This document shows, in pieces, positions 1 through 5,687 of a stretch of 6,860 nt of DNA. Made by a program: the position numbers and the translations under genes. The DNA is from Anaerolineaceae bacterium (lineage in GTDB: Bacteria; Chloroflexota; Anaerolineae; Anaerolineales; Anaerolineaceae): NCBI GenBank assembly GCA_003542325.1, contig DPKV01000040.1, positions 6,312-13,171 of the forward strand. Reading direction: 5' to 3'. The notes beneath the pieces are model-generated. The model did not search any database. It had not been told where the DNA came from and saw only the letters and a program-made list of their open reading frames with translations. Position 1 is the first letter of the stretch; every line of letters begins with the position of its first letter.

Positions 1-1400
1 AACAGCTTTCCCGCCAGTCCAAGGATCTTCATGACCTTGTCCTCGCTTTTTTGGATCAATCCGGCGCTTCGCCAAAGCATAAAGAACCAGGTGAGGTACA
101 ACGTGAAGCCGATCACCCCGGTCTCGGAAAGCAGCCGGACCCATAAGGATTTGGTGTTCATCAGGCTTTCAGACTGGTAGAGGATGTTGCGGATCTCAAA
201 GGAGCCATAGCCAAGGCTGTTCATCCGTTCGACCAGGTAGAACCCTGCATTACCCAAACCGACGCCGAAAGGATAATCGGCGAAAATATTCCACCCGCCA
301 AACCAGAAAATGGTCCGCTCATAAAACGCGAGGCGCCGTGCCAGGAGGATGATGCTTGTTTCTGAGAGGGAGATATCGAATAACTGACCAGTGGTGACCT
401 GATCGATGATGAGCTGGAACCGGGCGTCCTGCCGGCTGGCATAGACAATGAAAGCAGCCAGCGCACCAACAACGATGACGGAAAAGAAGATCATCAATGC
501 AAAGACCAGTGATGCTTTCAGCAGGAAGGACTCATTAAGTTTGTGCTTCGGGCGACTGGTGAGCCAGGTGAGGATCTTCCGGTATAACCGGCTGACCCAT
601 CGGATCCCAAGATAGACCAGCATGACGACCAGCGCGATCAGACCAATTCTTGGGTAGCTGAATACATACACGCCCAGTCCTGCAACGAGGAGGAGGTCTT
701 CAAGCTGGAATATCCATAGTTTCCATTTGAGCAATGATTTGCGTTGGAAGACGGCCGATAACCAGATAGGGAAAAGGATCAGATCAAAGACCAGGACATA
801 CCAGGAAGGCTCATAGGCGAAGGCAGTGATCCGATTGGTATACATCAGGCCGGACTGCTGGAAGACCAGGGCAGCTTTCAACCTTTGCACCCATTCCGGG
901 AAACCGCCGACCGTGCCGTATTCTTGCATTAAAAAGATTTCGAAGATGGACCAGAGAATGAGCATGGCTCCGGTGATATAAAGGAATAGCAGAGCCTGGT
1001 TCAGGATGGTTCGGTTGCGGATGTAAGCAGTCAGGGTGATATAGAAGCTGAGACCGATCACCAATGTAATCAATGCCCGAATGGTTTGGTCGAAGAAATC
1101 CCTGCCCCGGATATAAAAACCATCCAGGAAAAATGAGGCGGCGGAGATCAGCAAGGCGAAGATGGCAAAGTAAAGGATAGGAACGATCTCTGACGGTAAT
1201 TTCCCGCGTTTGAGTAAGTAGGGCACCAGCCAGATAAGCATGATACCGGCCAATGGGATGGCAGAGAAGGGCGCAACCAAAGAGCCGGCGACCCGCCTGA
1301 GCGGTGGGAAGCTGGTCAGCGGGAGGCCGATCAGGACCAGACCGAATAGAACGGTGCATAGAATTTGATAAGCCCTGGATTTGAAGATTTTGGCTAACAT
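1..1400 (-). CDS. Wzy/O-antigen-ligase-like polysaccharide polymerase (partial, C-terminus outside window)
   Basis: I translated this frame directly: 466 codons from the ATG at 1400 with no stop, running off the left edge. The protein is very hydrophobic, with about ten predicted membrane helices (roughly residues 13-29, 43-63, 72-92, 106-126, 134-158, 199-216, 250-269, 295-320, 427-446 and one weaker). Three patterns match the Wzy/WaaL superfamily: an NRITAFAYEPSWY segment at 189-201 (compare the R...EPS motif of exopolysaccharide polymerases), NIFADYPFGVGLGNAGFY at 371-388, and a late E-T-G-V-I-G turn at 426-431. The 320-426 stretch would be the large periplasmic loop. Members polymerise or ligate lipid-linked sugar repeats at the outer face of the cytoplasmic membrane. 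The start is supported by AGGTGG (1410-1415) nine bases upstream, inside the end of the Wzz-like gene, whose stop lies 4 bp away, so the two are probably co-translated. Polymerase versus ligase cannot be decided from sequence alone. Confidence 0.86.
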   Translation of the reverse strand, partial: MLAKIFKSRAYQILCTVLFGLVLIGLPLTSFPPLRRVAGSLVAPFSAIPLAGIMLIWLVPYLLKRGKLPSEIVPILYFAIFALLISAASFFLDGFYIRGRDFFDQTIRALITLVIGLSFYITLTAYIRNRTILNQALLFLYITGAMLILWSIFEIFLMQEYGTVGGFPEWVQRLKAALVFQQSGLMYTNRITAFAYEPSWYVLVFDLILFPIWLSAVFQRKSLLKWKLWIFQLEDLLLVAGLGVYVFSYPRIGLIALVVMLVYLGIRWVSRLYRKILTWLTSRPKHKLNESFLLKASLVFALMIFFSVIVVGALAAFIVYASRQDARFQLIIDQVTTGQLFDISLSETSIILLARRLAFYERTIFWFGGWNIFADYPFGVGLGNAGFYLVERMNSLGYGSFEIRNILYQSESLMNTKSLWVRLLSETGVIGFTLYLTWFFMLWRSAGLIQKSEDKVMKILGLAGKL

Positions 1401-1404
1401 GGTA

Positions 1405-2073
1405 CTAGGCCACCTGTTCTTTTCGCGGGATAAACCGGTACTGGATGTCCACCACCAAAATTCCAAGGGCGAAACCGGCAACGATGCCGGCGAGGGCCAG
1501 TGTATTCCTGTTTTGATAGACCGGACTCTGGGGGAGACTGGCTTCCGAAGTCAGTTCGACCAGCACATAGGGTTCGATGGTCTCGGCTGCCTGTCCGGCC
1601 TTCATCACATCAATCCCCAACTCAGCCCAATAGTTGACAATGGATTGCGCCGTCTGGGCATCCTCGTGCCGGTAACGCAAATACCACAGCCCAAGTTGCC
1701 TCTCGATCAACATATTATTTTCGAATGTTTCAGCCTCCAGAGAGGGGTCGAGCGATTGAGCAAAGGTGAAAGCTTCATCTCTGACCTGGAGTAAAACCGT
1801 ATGAACAGCGGAAAGCGCCATGTCGATATCGTATTGTGAAAAGGTCAGGGGCGATTCCGTTTCGTCCACCAGGTTCTCGAAATTGATGTCCCGGTAGTCG
1901 ATGCTGGCTGAAAAGATCGCCTCAGCCTCATATTTAGGTGGTTTGAGGGCTGAAAACGCCAGGGCCAGCAATCCACCTACGATGGCAAAAACGGCGATCA
2001 GCCACCAACGGCGAAAAAGATTGTTCATTGTCTCAATAAAATCAATGGTTCCCGGATTATTTTTTTCGGTCAT
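1405..2073 (-). CDS. Wzz-like chain-length determinant / polysaccharide co-polymerase
   Basis: A 222-residue protein with the classic two-helix layout: short cytoplasmic N-terminus, membrane helix at about 23-43, extracytoplasmic segment at about 44-188 that is acidic and probably helical, second helix at about 190-208, and a short basic tail. The SLPQSPVYQNR stretch (179-189) just before the second helix corresponds to the proline-rich motif of Wzz/PCP proteins, and KPPKYEAEAIF (44-54) resembles the segment after helix 1. There is no C-terminal Walker-type tyrosine kinase domain, so it is a PCP-type regulator without fused kinase, shorter than typical enterobacterial Wzz (about 320 residues). 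In the family these proteins set polymer length by acting on Wzy. The Wzy-like gene follows after 4 bp, which supports the call. AAGGA (2082-2086) lies eight bases before the ATG. The membership is from architecture and motif, not a profile search. Confidence 0.8.
   Translation of the reverse strand: MTEKNNPGTIDFIETMNNLFRRWWLIAVFAIVGGLLALAFSALKPPKYEAEAIFSASIDYRDINFENLVDETESPLTFSQYDIDMALSAVHTVLLQVRDEAFTFAQSLDPSLEAETFENNMLIERQLGLWYLRYRHEDAQTAQSIVNYWAELGIDVMKAGQAAETIEPYVLVELTSEASLPQSPVYQNRNTLALAGIVAGFALGILVVDIQYRFIPRKEQVA
1410..1415 (-). promoter_or_regulatory. Shine-Dalgarno of the Wzy-like gene
   Basis: AGGTGG on the minus strand, nine bases before the ATG at 1400. It lies within the last codons of the upstream Wzz-like gene, which fixes the start of the membrane protein and suggests translational coupling of the pair. 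Confidence 0.6.
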
Positions 2074-2104
2074 AGCGTTGATCCTTCTTATTGTTGATTC
2101 CGGA

Positions 2105-2110
2105 ATTATA
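2105..2110 (-). promoter_or_regulatory. Extended -10 promoter element for the Wzz-like/Wzy-like pair
   Basis: The minus strand reads TGATATAAT, a perfect TATAAT preceded by TG at the extended -10 position. No good -35 stands at 16-18 bp; a TTGAAA is 24 bp upstream, which is too far. An ATTCCGGAAT palindrome (2097-2106) overlaps the downstream edge of the box. Transcription would begin about 25 bp before the ATG at 2073. Confidence 0.55.
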
Positions 2111-2221
2111 TCATGTGAAGAAATGACGCATTGATTTCAAGTGAGCGAAGGTTGGGTTTGCCTTTTGGGCTTTTTGTTTGACCAGGGAGCTACCGCGGCT
2201 CAAGGTCATTTGTATGTGGAG

Positions 2222-2227
2222 TATAAT
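2222..2227 (+). promoter_or_regulatory. -10 element for the family 2 glycosyltransferase
   Basis: Perfect TATAAT with no convincing -35 at normal spacing (TTGACC at 2178-2183 is 38 bp away). Transcription from it would start near 2233-2235, giving a leader of only some 8 bases to the ATG at 2242 or about 17 to the ATG at 2251. Confidence 0.45.
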
Positions 2228-2250
2228 GATGAAGCTTTTAAATGGAGACC

Positions 2251-3039
2251 ATGAACACATTACCGCTTGTTTCGATTATTACCCCATCCTTCAACCAGGC
2301 GCGGTTCCTGCAACGGACGATGGAGTCCGTGCTGTCCCAGGATTACCCCAGCCTGGAGTATATCGTCATCGATGGAGGGTCGGAGGATGGCAGCCGGGCG
2401 ATCATTGAGTCGTATGCGGACCGGCTGGCCTATTGGGAATCGCTCCCGGATCAGGGGCAGACGGATGCGATTAACAAGGGCTTTGCCAGGGCGAGCGGGA
2501 AATACCTGGCCTGGCTGAACTCGGACGATGTCTACCAGCCCGGTGCAGTCAAAGAAGCCGTTGAATATCTTGAAGCGCATCCTGAGATCGGGATGGTTTA
2601 CGGTGATTGTGCGTTCATCGATGCGGAGGACCGGGTCATCGGGCAATTTCCCGCCGCTCAGACGGACAAGGAACGGCTACGGCGAGGTTATGTGCATGTA
2701 CCGCAGCAAGCCTCGTTCTTCCGTACGGACCTGTGGCGGAAAGTTGGCCCACTCGACCCCAGTTTTTATTTTGCGATGGATTATGATCTGTGGGTACGTC
2801 TGGCGGGGGAAGCGCCGCTCGTCTACCTGCCGGGCCGGATGTGGGCGGGATTCAGATTGCACGGCGACGCCAAGACCATTGCCGCCGATTCACGCTGCTG
2901 GCCGGAGATGCTGCGGGTGCATTACCGGGATGGGGGAAGCTGGTTTTCTCCGATTGTGTTTAAGTATTACCTGCGAAAACTGGCCGCTCCGCTGATCAAC
3001 CGACGCAGGAAGAAAATGTTTGAGCGCCCGAAAGAGTAA
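2251..3039 (+). CDS. Family 2 glycosyltransferase (GT-A fold), polysaccharide biosynthesis
   Basis: A 262-residue protein with a textbook GT2 N-terminal domain: VSIITPSFNQ (7-16) as first beta strand, VIDGGSEDGS (39-48) binding the nucleotide, DQGQTDAINKGFARASG (67-83), then LNSDD (89-93), the DXD-like metal/nucleotide-sugar site. The acceptor half carries PQQASFFRTDLW (151-162) and a YFAMDYDLW block (173-181), seen in GT2 enzymes of exopolysaccharide clusters. There is no membrane helix; the tail is basic (RRRKK), so it is cytosolic or membrane-associated. It should transfer a sugar from a nucleotide donor to a growing lipid-linked glycan; donor and acceptor are not readable. I prefer the ATG at 2251 because GGAG (2244-2247) precedes it, although the spacing is short. 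An in-frame ATG at 2242 would add MET and has no Shine-Dalgarno. It is divergent from the Wzz/Wzy-like pair. Confidence 0.93.
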   Translation: MNTLPLVSIITPSFNQARFLQRTMESVLSQDYPSLEYIVIDGGSEDGSRAIIESYADRLAYWESLPDQGQTDAINKGFARASGKYLAWLNSDDVYQPGAVKEAVEYLEAHPEIGMVYGDCAFIDAEDRVIGQFPAAQTDKERLRRGYVHVPQQASFFRTDLWRKVGPLDPSFYFAMDYDLWVRLAGEAPLVYLPGRMWAGFRLHGDAKTIAADSRCWPEMLRVHYRDGGSWFSPIVFKYYLRKLAAPLINRRRKKMFERPKE

Positions 3040-3067
3040 TCGCCGATCCCTGGGGGCTTCAGGTTAT

Positions 3068-3095
3068 TTGCGAATGCATTTCCATGTGCTATAAT
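3068..3095 (+). promoter_or_regulatory. Extended -10 promoter of the small Cys-rich protein gene
   Basis: TTGCGA (3068-3073), 16 bp spacer, then TGCTATAAT, that is TATAAT at 3090-3095 with TG in the extended position. Start of transcription would fall near 3102, about 44 bases before the ATG. This is the best-formed promoter in the window. Confidence 0.65.
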
Positions 3096-3096
3096 C

Positions 3097-3114
3097 CCAA
3101 TACCCATTTATTGG
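3097..3114 (+). repeat. Short inverted repeat at the predicted transcription start
   Basis: CCAATA (3097-3102) and TATTGG (3109-3114) form a perfect 6-bp inverted repeat with a 6-base spacer, spanning the expected +1. It could be an operator, a 5' leader hairpin or chance; it is short. Confidence 0.3.
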
Positions 3115-3131
3115 TTTGATGGATCACAAAT

Positions 3132-3137
3132 GGAGGT
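3132..3137 (+). promoter_or_regulatory. Strong Shine-Dalgarno of the small protein gene
   Basis: GGAGGT placed eight bases before the ATG at 3146; the strongest ribosome binding site in the window and the main reason to accept this short gene and its start. Confidence 0.7.
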
Positions 3138-3145
3138 AGACACCT

Positions 3146-3391
3146 ATGGCTTATCGAAATTGGGAAGTGATCAAAGTTTCCTATTGTGAACATGCCGGAG
3201 AAGAAGTCGCTCTGGAAGCTGAAATTGCGTACCCGGCGACCTATTTGCCGGAACAGGCGCCACGCATTCTCGCACATCGCTGCTCCCGCGGTCTGGCCTG
3301 TAACAGTTTTACGCAGCCTGGATGCTGCTGGTCCGGCACGAACCCCGGTTTTGATCCCTTCAAGAAGCCGGAAGAAGCCCGCCTGGCATAA
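3146..3391 (+). CDS. Small Cys/His-containing protein of unknown function
   Basis: An 81-residue protein I cannot assign to a named family. It has no signal peptide and no membrane helix. The N-terminal half is acidic (AGEEVALEAEIAYP, 17-30). Putative metal ligands are C14 and H16 (YCEH), H44 and C46 (HRC), C52, and the C60-C61 pair, followed by WSGTNPGFDPF (62-72), which looks like a conserved surface motif. This Cys/His set would suit a small zinc or iron site, which is inference only. The gene is very likely real: GGAGGT (3132-3137) sits eight bases before the ATG, an extended -10 promoter lies upstream and a hairpin terminator follows, making a single-gene transcript. From memory, similar short proteins occur as hypothetical proteins in Anaerolineae, but this was not searched. 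The last residues (KKPEEARLA) look unstructured. Confidence 0.77.
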   Translation: MAYRNWEVIKVSYCEHAGEEVALEAEIAYPATYLPEQAPRILAHRCSRGLACNSFTQPGCCWSGTNPGFDPFKKPEEARLA

Positions 3392-3427
3392 TCCGAGGGT
3401 CTGACTCGGACGTATTCCCATAAATAA

Positions 3428-3462
3428 ATCCGCTGGTGAAAAACATTATAGCGGGTCTTTTT
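3428..3462 (+). terminator. Rho-independent terminator after the small protein gene
   Basis: ATCCGCT (3428-3434) pairs with AGCGGGT (3450-3456) including one G-U pair, with a 15-base loop, followed directly by CTTTTT (3457-3462). A second hairpin, TCCGAG/CTCGGA (3392-3410), begins at the base after the stop codon but lacks a T-run. Confidence 0.65.
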
Positions 3463-3552
3463 AACGGTGATGACGCTTATTATCGCAGAATAGCAAAGGC
3501 GGCGATTTACGCTTTAACCTCAAAACAGCCTGAATAAAATTTCCTTCCTGTG

Positions 3553-4220
3553 TCAGCCCGCGTCTGCCTGGCCTGTGATTGGATATTCGCTTGCTTCAAG
3601 CTGCACAAGCAATTTTTGATGAAAAGTTTGATAAAATCCTATCCGCTCAATCCAGAGGGCTGTTGCGAAATCGGTTCCCTGCTCTATTTTATGTATCGAT
3701 CAAGTTTTTCCAGAACGCTCGCAACCGTTTCTTATTTCTCATCCAGGGACATCTTGCTGAAGGCTTTTGCCTCAAGCATCTCATAAAATCCGTTAGGCGT
3801 CAAAACGATCCAGATTATCAGCATCCCCGATTGAAATGGCAAACGGCGTCCTTTCGCCTTCAAAATCCGCTGTATCATCCACATGGATGGCAATCCCATA
3901 GCAGATTTCCTGAATCATCTCCGATTCCAATCCCAGCGATTCAAGAAAAAGTCTGGCAATGGCTGCTGACCGCCTTCCGTGATTGAGCCAATCGTCTTCT
4001 CTTTTGAATTCCTCACAGTAGCCCACATCATGGAGCAGGCAGGCGATCACCAGGGCCTCACAATTCAGTCCTTCCGCCCTGGCAATTTCTTCACCAGGTT
4101 GGCCACCCGCATGGTATGTTCCAAGCGGTAATCCTTATCAGCCTTGTGATCAGCATAATAAGGGCTTTCATTGAACCTCTGCAATAAAAATGATTTTGTT
4201 CGTTCAATTTTGTTGGTCAT
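3553..4220 (-). pseudogene. Decayed HD-domain phosphohydrolase gene
   Basis: Reading the minus strand from the ATG at 4220 gives MTNKIERTKSF...YRLEHTMRVANLVK, then frame is lost near 4085-4092 (one base missing in an AAGAAATT stretch). The next frame continues with EIARAEGLNCEAL...LLHDVGYC...NHGRRSAAIARLF...AIHVDD...GDADNLDRFDA: the HD-superfamily metal ligands (H, HD, H, H, D) in order. It then meets TAA at 3793-3795; one extra T near 3783-3789 shifts to YEMLEAKAFSKMSLDEK, followed by TAA at 3732-3734, then ETVASVLEKLDRYIK. A third shift near 3684-3690 restores IEQGTDFATALWIERIGFYQTFHQKLLVQLEA to TGA at 3553. Together that is about 220 residues, a normal length for this family. With three frameshifts and two nonsense codons, function is very unlikely. 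Intact relatives are small cytosolic metal-dependent phosphohydrolases of unknown substrate. A middle piece (about 85 residues, 3793-4050) could be misannotated as a gene. Confidence 0.87.
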
Positions 4221-4293
4221 CCTGTTCCCCGGTATGTGATAAATTAGAGCTTGCCAATCAGAGGTAAAGCATTAAGCAACCTTGGAAAGAAGA

Positions 4294-4299
4294 TGTCAA
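4294..4299 (-). promoter_or_regulatory. Possible -35 box upstream of the HD pseudogene
   Basis: The minus strand carries a perfect TTGACA, but the hexamer 17 bp downstream (CTTAAT) is a poor -10. It may be the remains of the pseudogene's promoter or chance. Confidence 0.25.
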
Positions 4300-4315
4300 A
4301 ACATCATCAATTAGC

Positions 4316-4350
4316 AACCACGGAATTTGCGGTAGACAAATTCCGTGGTT
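4316..4350. terminator. Perfect 14-bp stem hairpin between kbl and the HD pseudogene
   Basis: AACCACGGAATTTG (4316-4329) is exactly complementary to CAAATTCCGTGGTT (4337-4350), with a 7-base loop. On the plus strand it is followed by the T-rich TATTTTCTT; on the minus strand, the direction of kbl 30 bp upstream, the 3' flank GCTAATTG is only weakly T-rich. The position after the kbl stop suggests a terminator, perhaps bidirectional, but the better T-tract faces the other way. Confidence 0.55.
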
Positions 4351-4379
4351 TATTTTCTTATGGGAGAGGGTGGTGAGCC

Positions 4380-5561
4380 TTAGATCACGCCCAGTTCTTT
4401 TCCAACCTTTTCGAAGGCTTTCAACGATTGCTGGAGGTCATCATCAGTGTGCGCTGCCGAGATCATCACGCGGATCCGGGCCAGGCCTTTGGGGACGGTG
4501 GGGAAACCGAGCGCCATGGCAAAGACGCCTTCCTCATACAGGCGGCGGCTGAAGTCACGGGCCAGCATGGCTTCTCCCAGCATGACCGGGGTGATGGGGG
4601 TCATGCTCTTGCCGGTGTCGAACCCCAGTTGTTTCATTTCTTTCTTGAAGACTTCGGCATTTGCCCAGAGGCGGTCCACCAATTCGGTGGATTCTTCCAG
4701 CAGGTCGATGGCGGCAATCGTCGCAGCGACATCAGGGACGGTCACGGCTGAGGAGAACAGGAACGGGCGGCCGCGCTGGCGGAGCCATTCCACAATCTTC
4801 GGGTCGCCGGCAACCACGCCGCCCATCACGCCAAAGGCTTTTGAGAACGTACCGACTTCCACATCCACCCGACCGTGCAGGTGGAAATGGTCCACGATTC
4901 CCCGGCCGCCTTCGCCCAGAACACCTTCACCGTGGGCATCATCCACCATCAGCATCAGGTCATAAGCTTCGGCGATTTCAGTGATCTTGTCCAGCGGCGG
5001 GAAGTCGCCGTCCATGGAAAACACACCGTCGGTGACGACCAGGCCGCGGCGGTATTGGCCTTTGTTCTCGCGGATCACCGCTTCCAGCGAGGTCGGGTCG
5101 GCATGGCTGTACCGTTTGATCGGCGCGCCGGAGAGTCGGCAGCCGTCAATGATTGAGGCATGGTTGAGCTCATCCGAGAAGATCATGTCTTCCTTCCCGA
5201 CCAGGGCGGGGATGGTGCCGAGGTTGGCGGTGAACCCGGATTGGAAGGTGATGGCGTCTTTCACCCGCTTGAACTGGGCGATGCGTTGTTCCAGCTGCAG
5301 GTGCAGGTCCATCGTGCCGGCAAGGGTGCGGACTGCACCGGGGCCCACGCCGTAGTCGTCACAGGCTTTTTTGGCGGCTGCGACCAGGCGGGGATGGTTG
5401 GCCAATCCCAAATAGTTGTTCGAGCAGAAGTTGAGGACGCGCTTGCCGTCCACAACCAGCCAGGCGCCCTGGGGTGAGCTCAGGGTGCGGATGCGGTTGT
5501 AGAGACCTGACTCTTTCAGGTTGTCGAGTTCTTCGTCAATCCAGTTTAATTTATTGGACAT
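4380..5561 (-). CDS. kbl: Glycine C-acetyltransferase (2-amino-3-ketobutyrate CoA ligase)
   Basis: A complete 393-residue PLP enzyme of the alpha-oxoamine synthase family; length matches Kbl (about 398 in E. coli). It interconverts 2-amino-3-oxobutyrate plus CoA and glycine plus acetyl-CoA, the second step of threonine breakdown, in the cytosol. Visible signatures: [13 protein letters not shown] (45-57), GAVRTLAGT (75-83), [10 protein letters not shown] (106-115), NHAS with H134 stacking on [15 protein letters not shown] (175-186), DDAHGEG (207-213) with the aspartate that binds the pyridine nitrogen, and [12 protein letters not shown] (237-248) with Schiff-base lysine K241. All expected catalytic residues are present. 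GAGGGAG (5564-5570) precedes the ATG and supports the start. Relatives with similar motifs (8-amino-7-oxononanoate synthase, serine palmitoyltransferase) are possible, but the N-terminus and overall similarity favour Kbl. No threonine dehydrogenase gene is adjacent within the window; the gene appears to be a single transcription unit. Confidence 0.94.
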   Translation of the reverse strand: MSNKLNWIDEELDNLKESGLYNRIRTLSSPQGAWLVVDGKRVLNFCSNNYLGLANHPRLVAAAKKACDDYGVGPGAVRTLAGTMDLHLQLEQRIAQFKRVKDAITFQSGFTANLGTIPALVGKEDMIFSDELNHASIIDGCRLSGAPIKRYSHADPTSLEAVIRENKGQYRRGLVVTDGVFSMDGDFPPLDKITEIAEAYDLMLMVDDAHGEGVLGEGGRGIVDHFHLHGRVDVEVGTFSKAFGVMGGVVAGDPKIVEWLRQRGRPFLFSSAVTVPDVAATIAAIDLLEESTELVDRLWANAEVFKKEMKQLGFDTGKSMTPITPVMLGEAMLARDFSRRLYEEGVFAMALGFPTVPKGLARIRVMISAAHTDDDLQQSLKAFEKVGKELGVI

Positions 5562-5605
5562 AGCTCCCTCTGAAAAATGGTGAGTAAGTTTAGGGTGTTG
5601 CTGAA

Positions 5606-5611
5606 ATTATA
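5606..5611 (-). promoter_or_regulatory. -10 element for kbl
   Basis: Perfect TATAAT on the minus strand, about 45 bp before the kbl ATG, without a recognisable -35 and without the extended TG. It lies just downstream of the interleaved inverted repeats. Confidence 0.5.
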
Positions 5612-5620
5612 CCTGTAGTT

Positions 5621-5671
5621 TGCCTGCGTACCGCTGGCGAAAGGTCACCGTGCAGGCAGGAAAAGTGACCT
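5621..5671. repeat. Two interleaved inverted repeats upstream of kbl
   Basis: TGCCTGC (5621-5627) pairs with GCAGGCA (5652-5658), and AGGTCAC (5642-5648) pairs with GTGACCT (5665-5671). Both are perfect 7-bp repeats and their arms alternate, so as RNA only one hairpin or a pseudoknot could form. They fill the space between the membrane glycosyltransferase stop and the kbl -10 box, so they may be operators for kbl or a weak terminator for the upstream gene. No T-run follows either hairpin. Confidence 0.4.
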
Positions 5672-5687
5672 AATATTCCAAGCAGGG

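Noticed and set aside
221..472. An 83-residue minus-strand open frame
   Set aside because: Ser-rich out-of-frame translation inside the Wzy-like gene, with no ribosome site.
811..1359. A 182-residue minus-strand open frame rich in H, R and P
   Set aside because: It is a shadow of the Wzy-like gene; the correct frame gives a multi-helix membrane protein with family motifs, open over the full 1-1400 stretch.
1381..1794. A 137-residue plus-strand open frame
   Set aside because: Antisense to the Wzz-like gene, without a convincing Shine-Dalgarno or domain.
3392..3410. TCCGAG/CTCGGA hairpin as the terminator of the small gene
   Set aside because: No T-run follows; the hairpin at 3428-3462 with CTTTTT is the better candidate.
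3463..3552. Possible small gene or RNA between the terminator and the HD pseudogene
   Set aside because: No ribosome site with an open frame, no tRNA-like fold and no repeat recognised.
3550..3986. Two overlapping plus-strand open frames (78 and 135 residues)
   Set aside because: They are antisense to the HD pseudogene, whose protein similarity on the minus strand explains the coding-like composition.
4081..4094. Programmed frameshift in the HD gene
   Set aside because: No canonical slippery heptamer or downstream structure is visible, and two more frameshifts and two nonsense codons follow, so decay is the simpler explanation.
4447..4965. A 172-residue plus-strand open frame antisense to kbl
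   Set aside because: Composition (Ser, Arg, Pro rich) is typical of the antisense frame of a GC-rich coding region; kbl is certain on the other strand.
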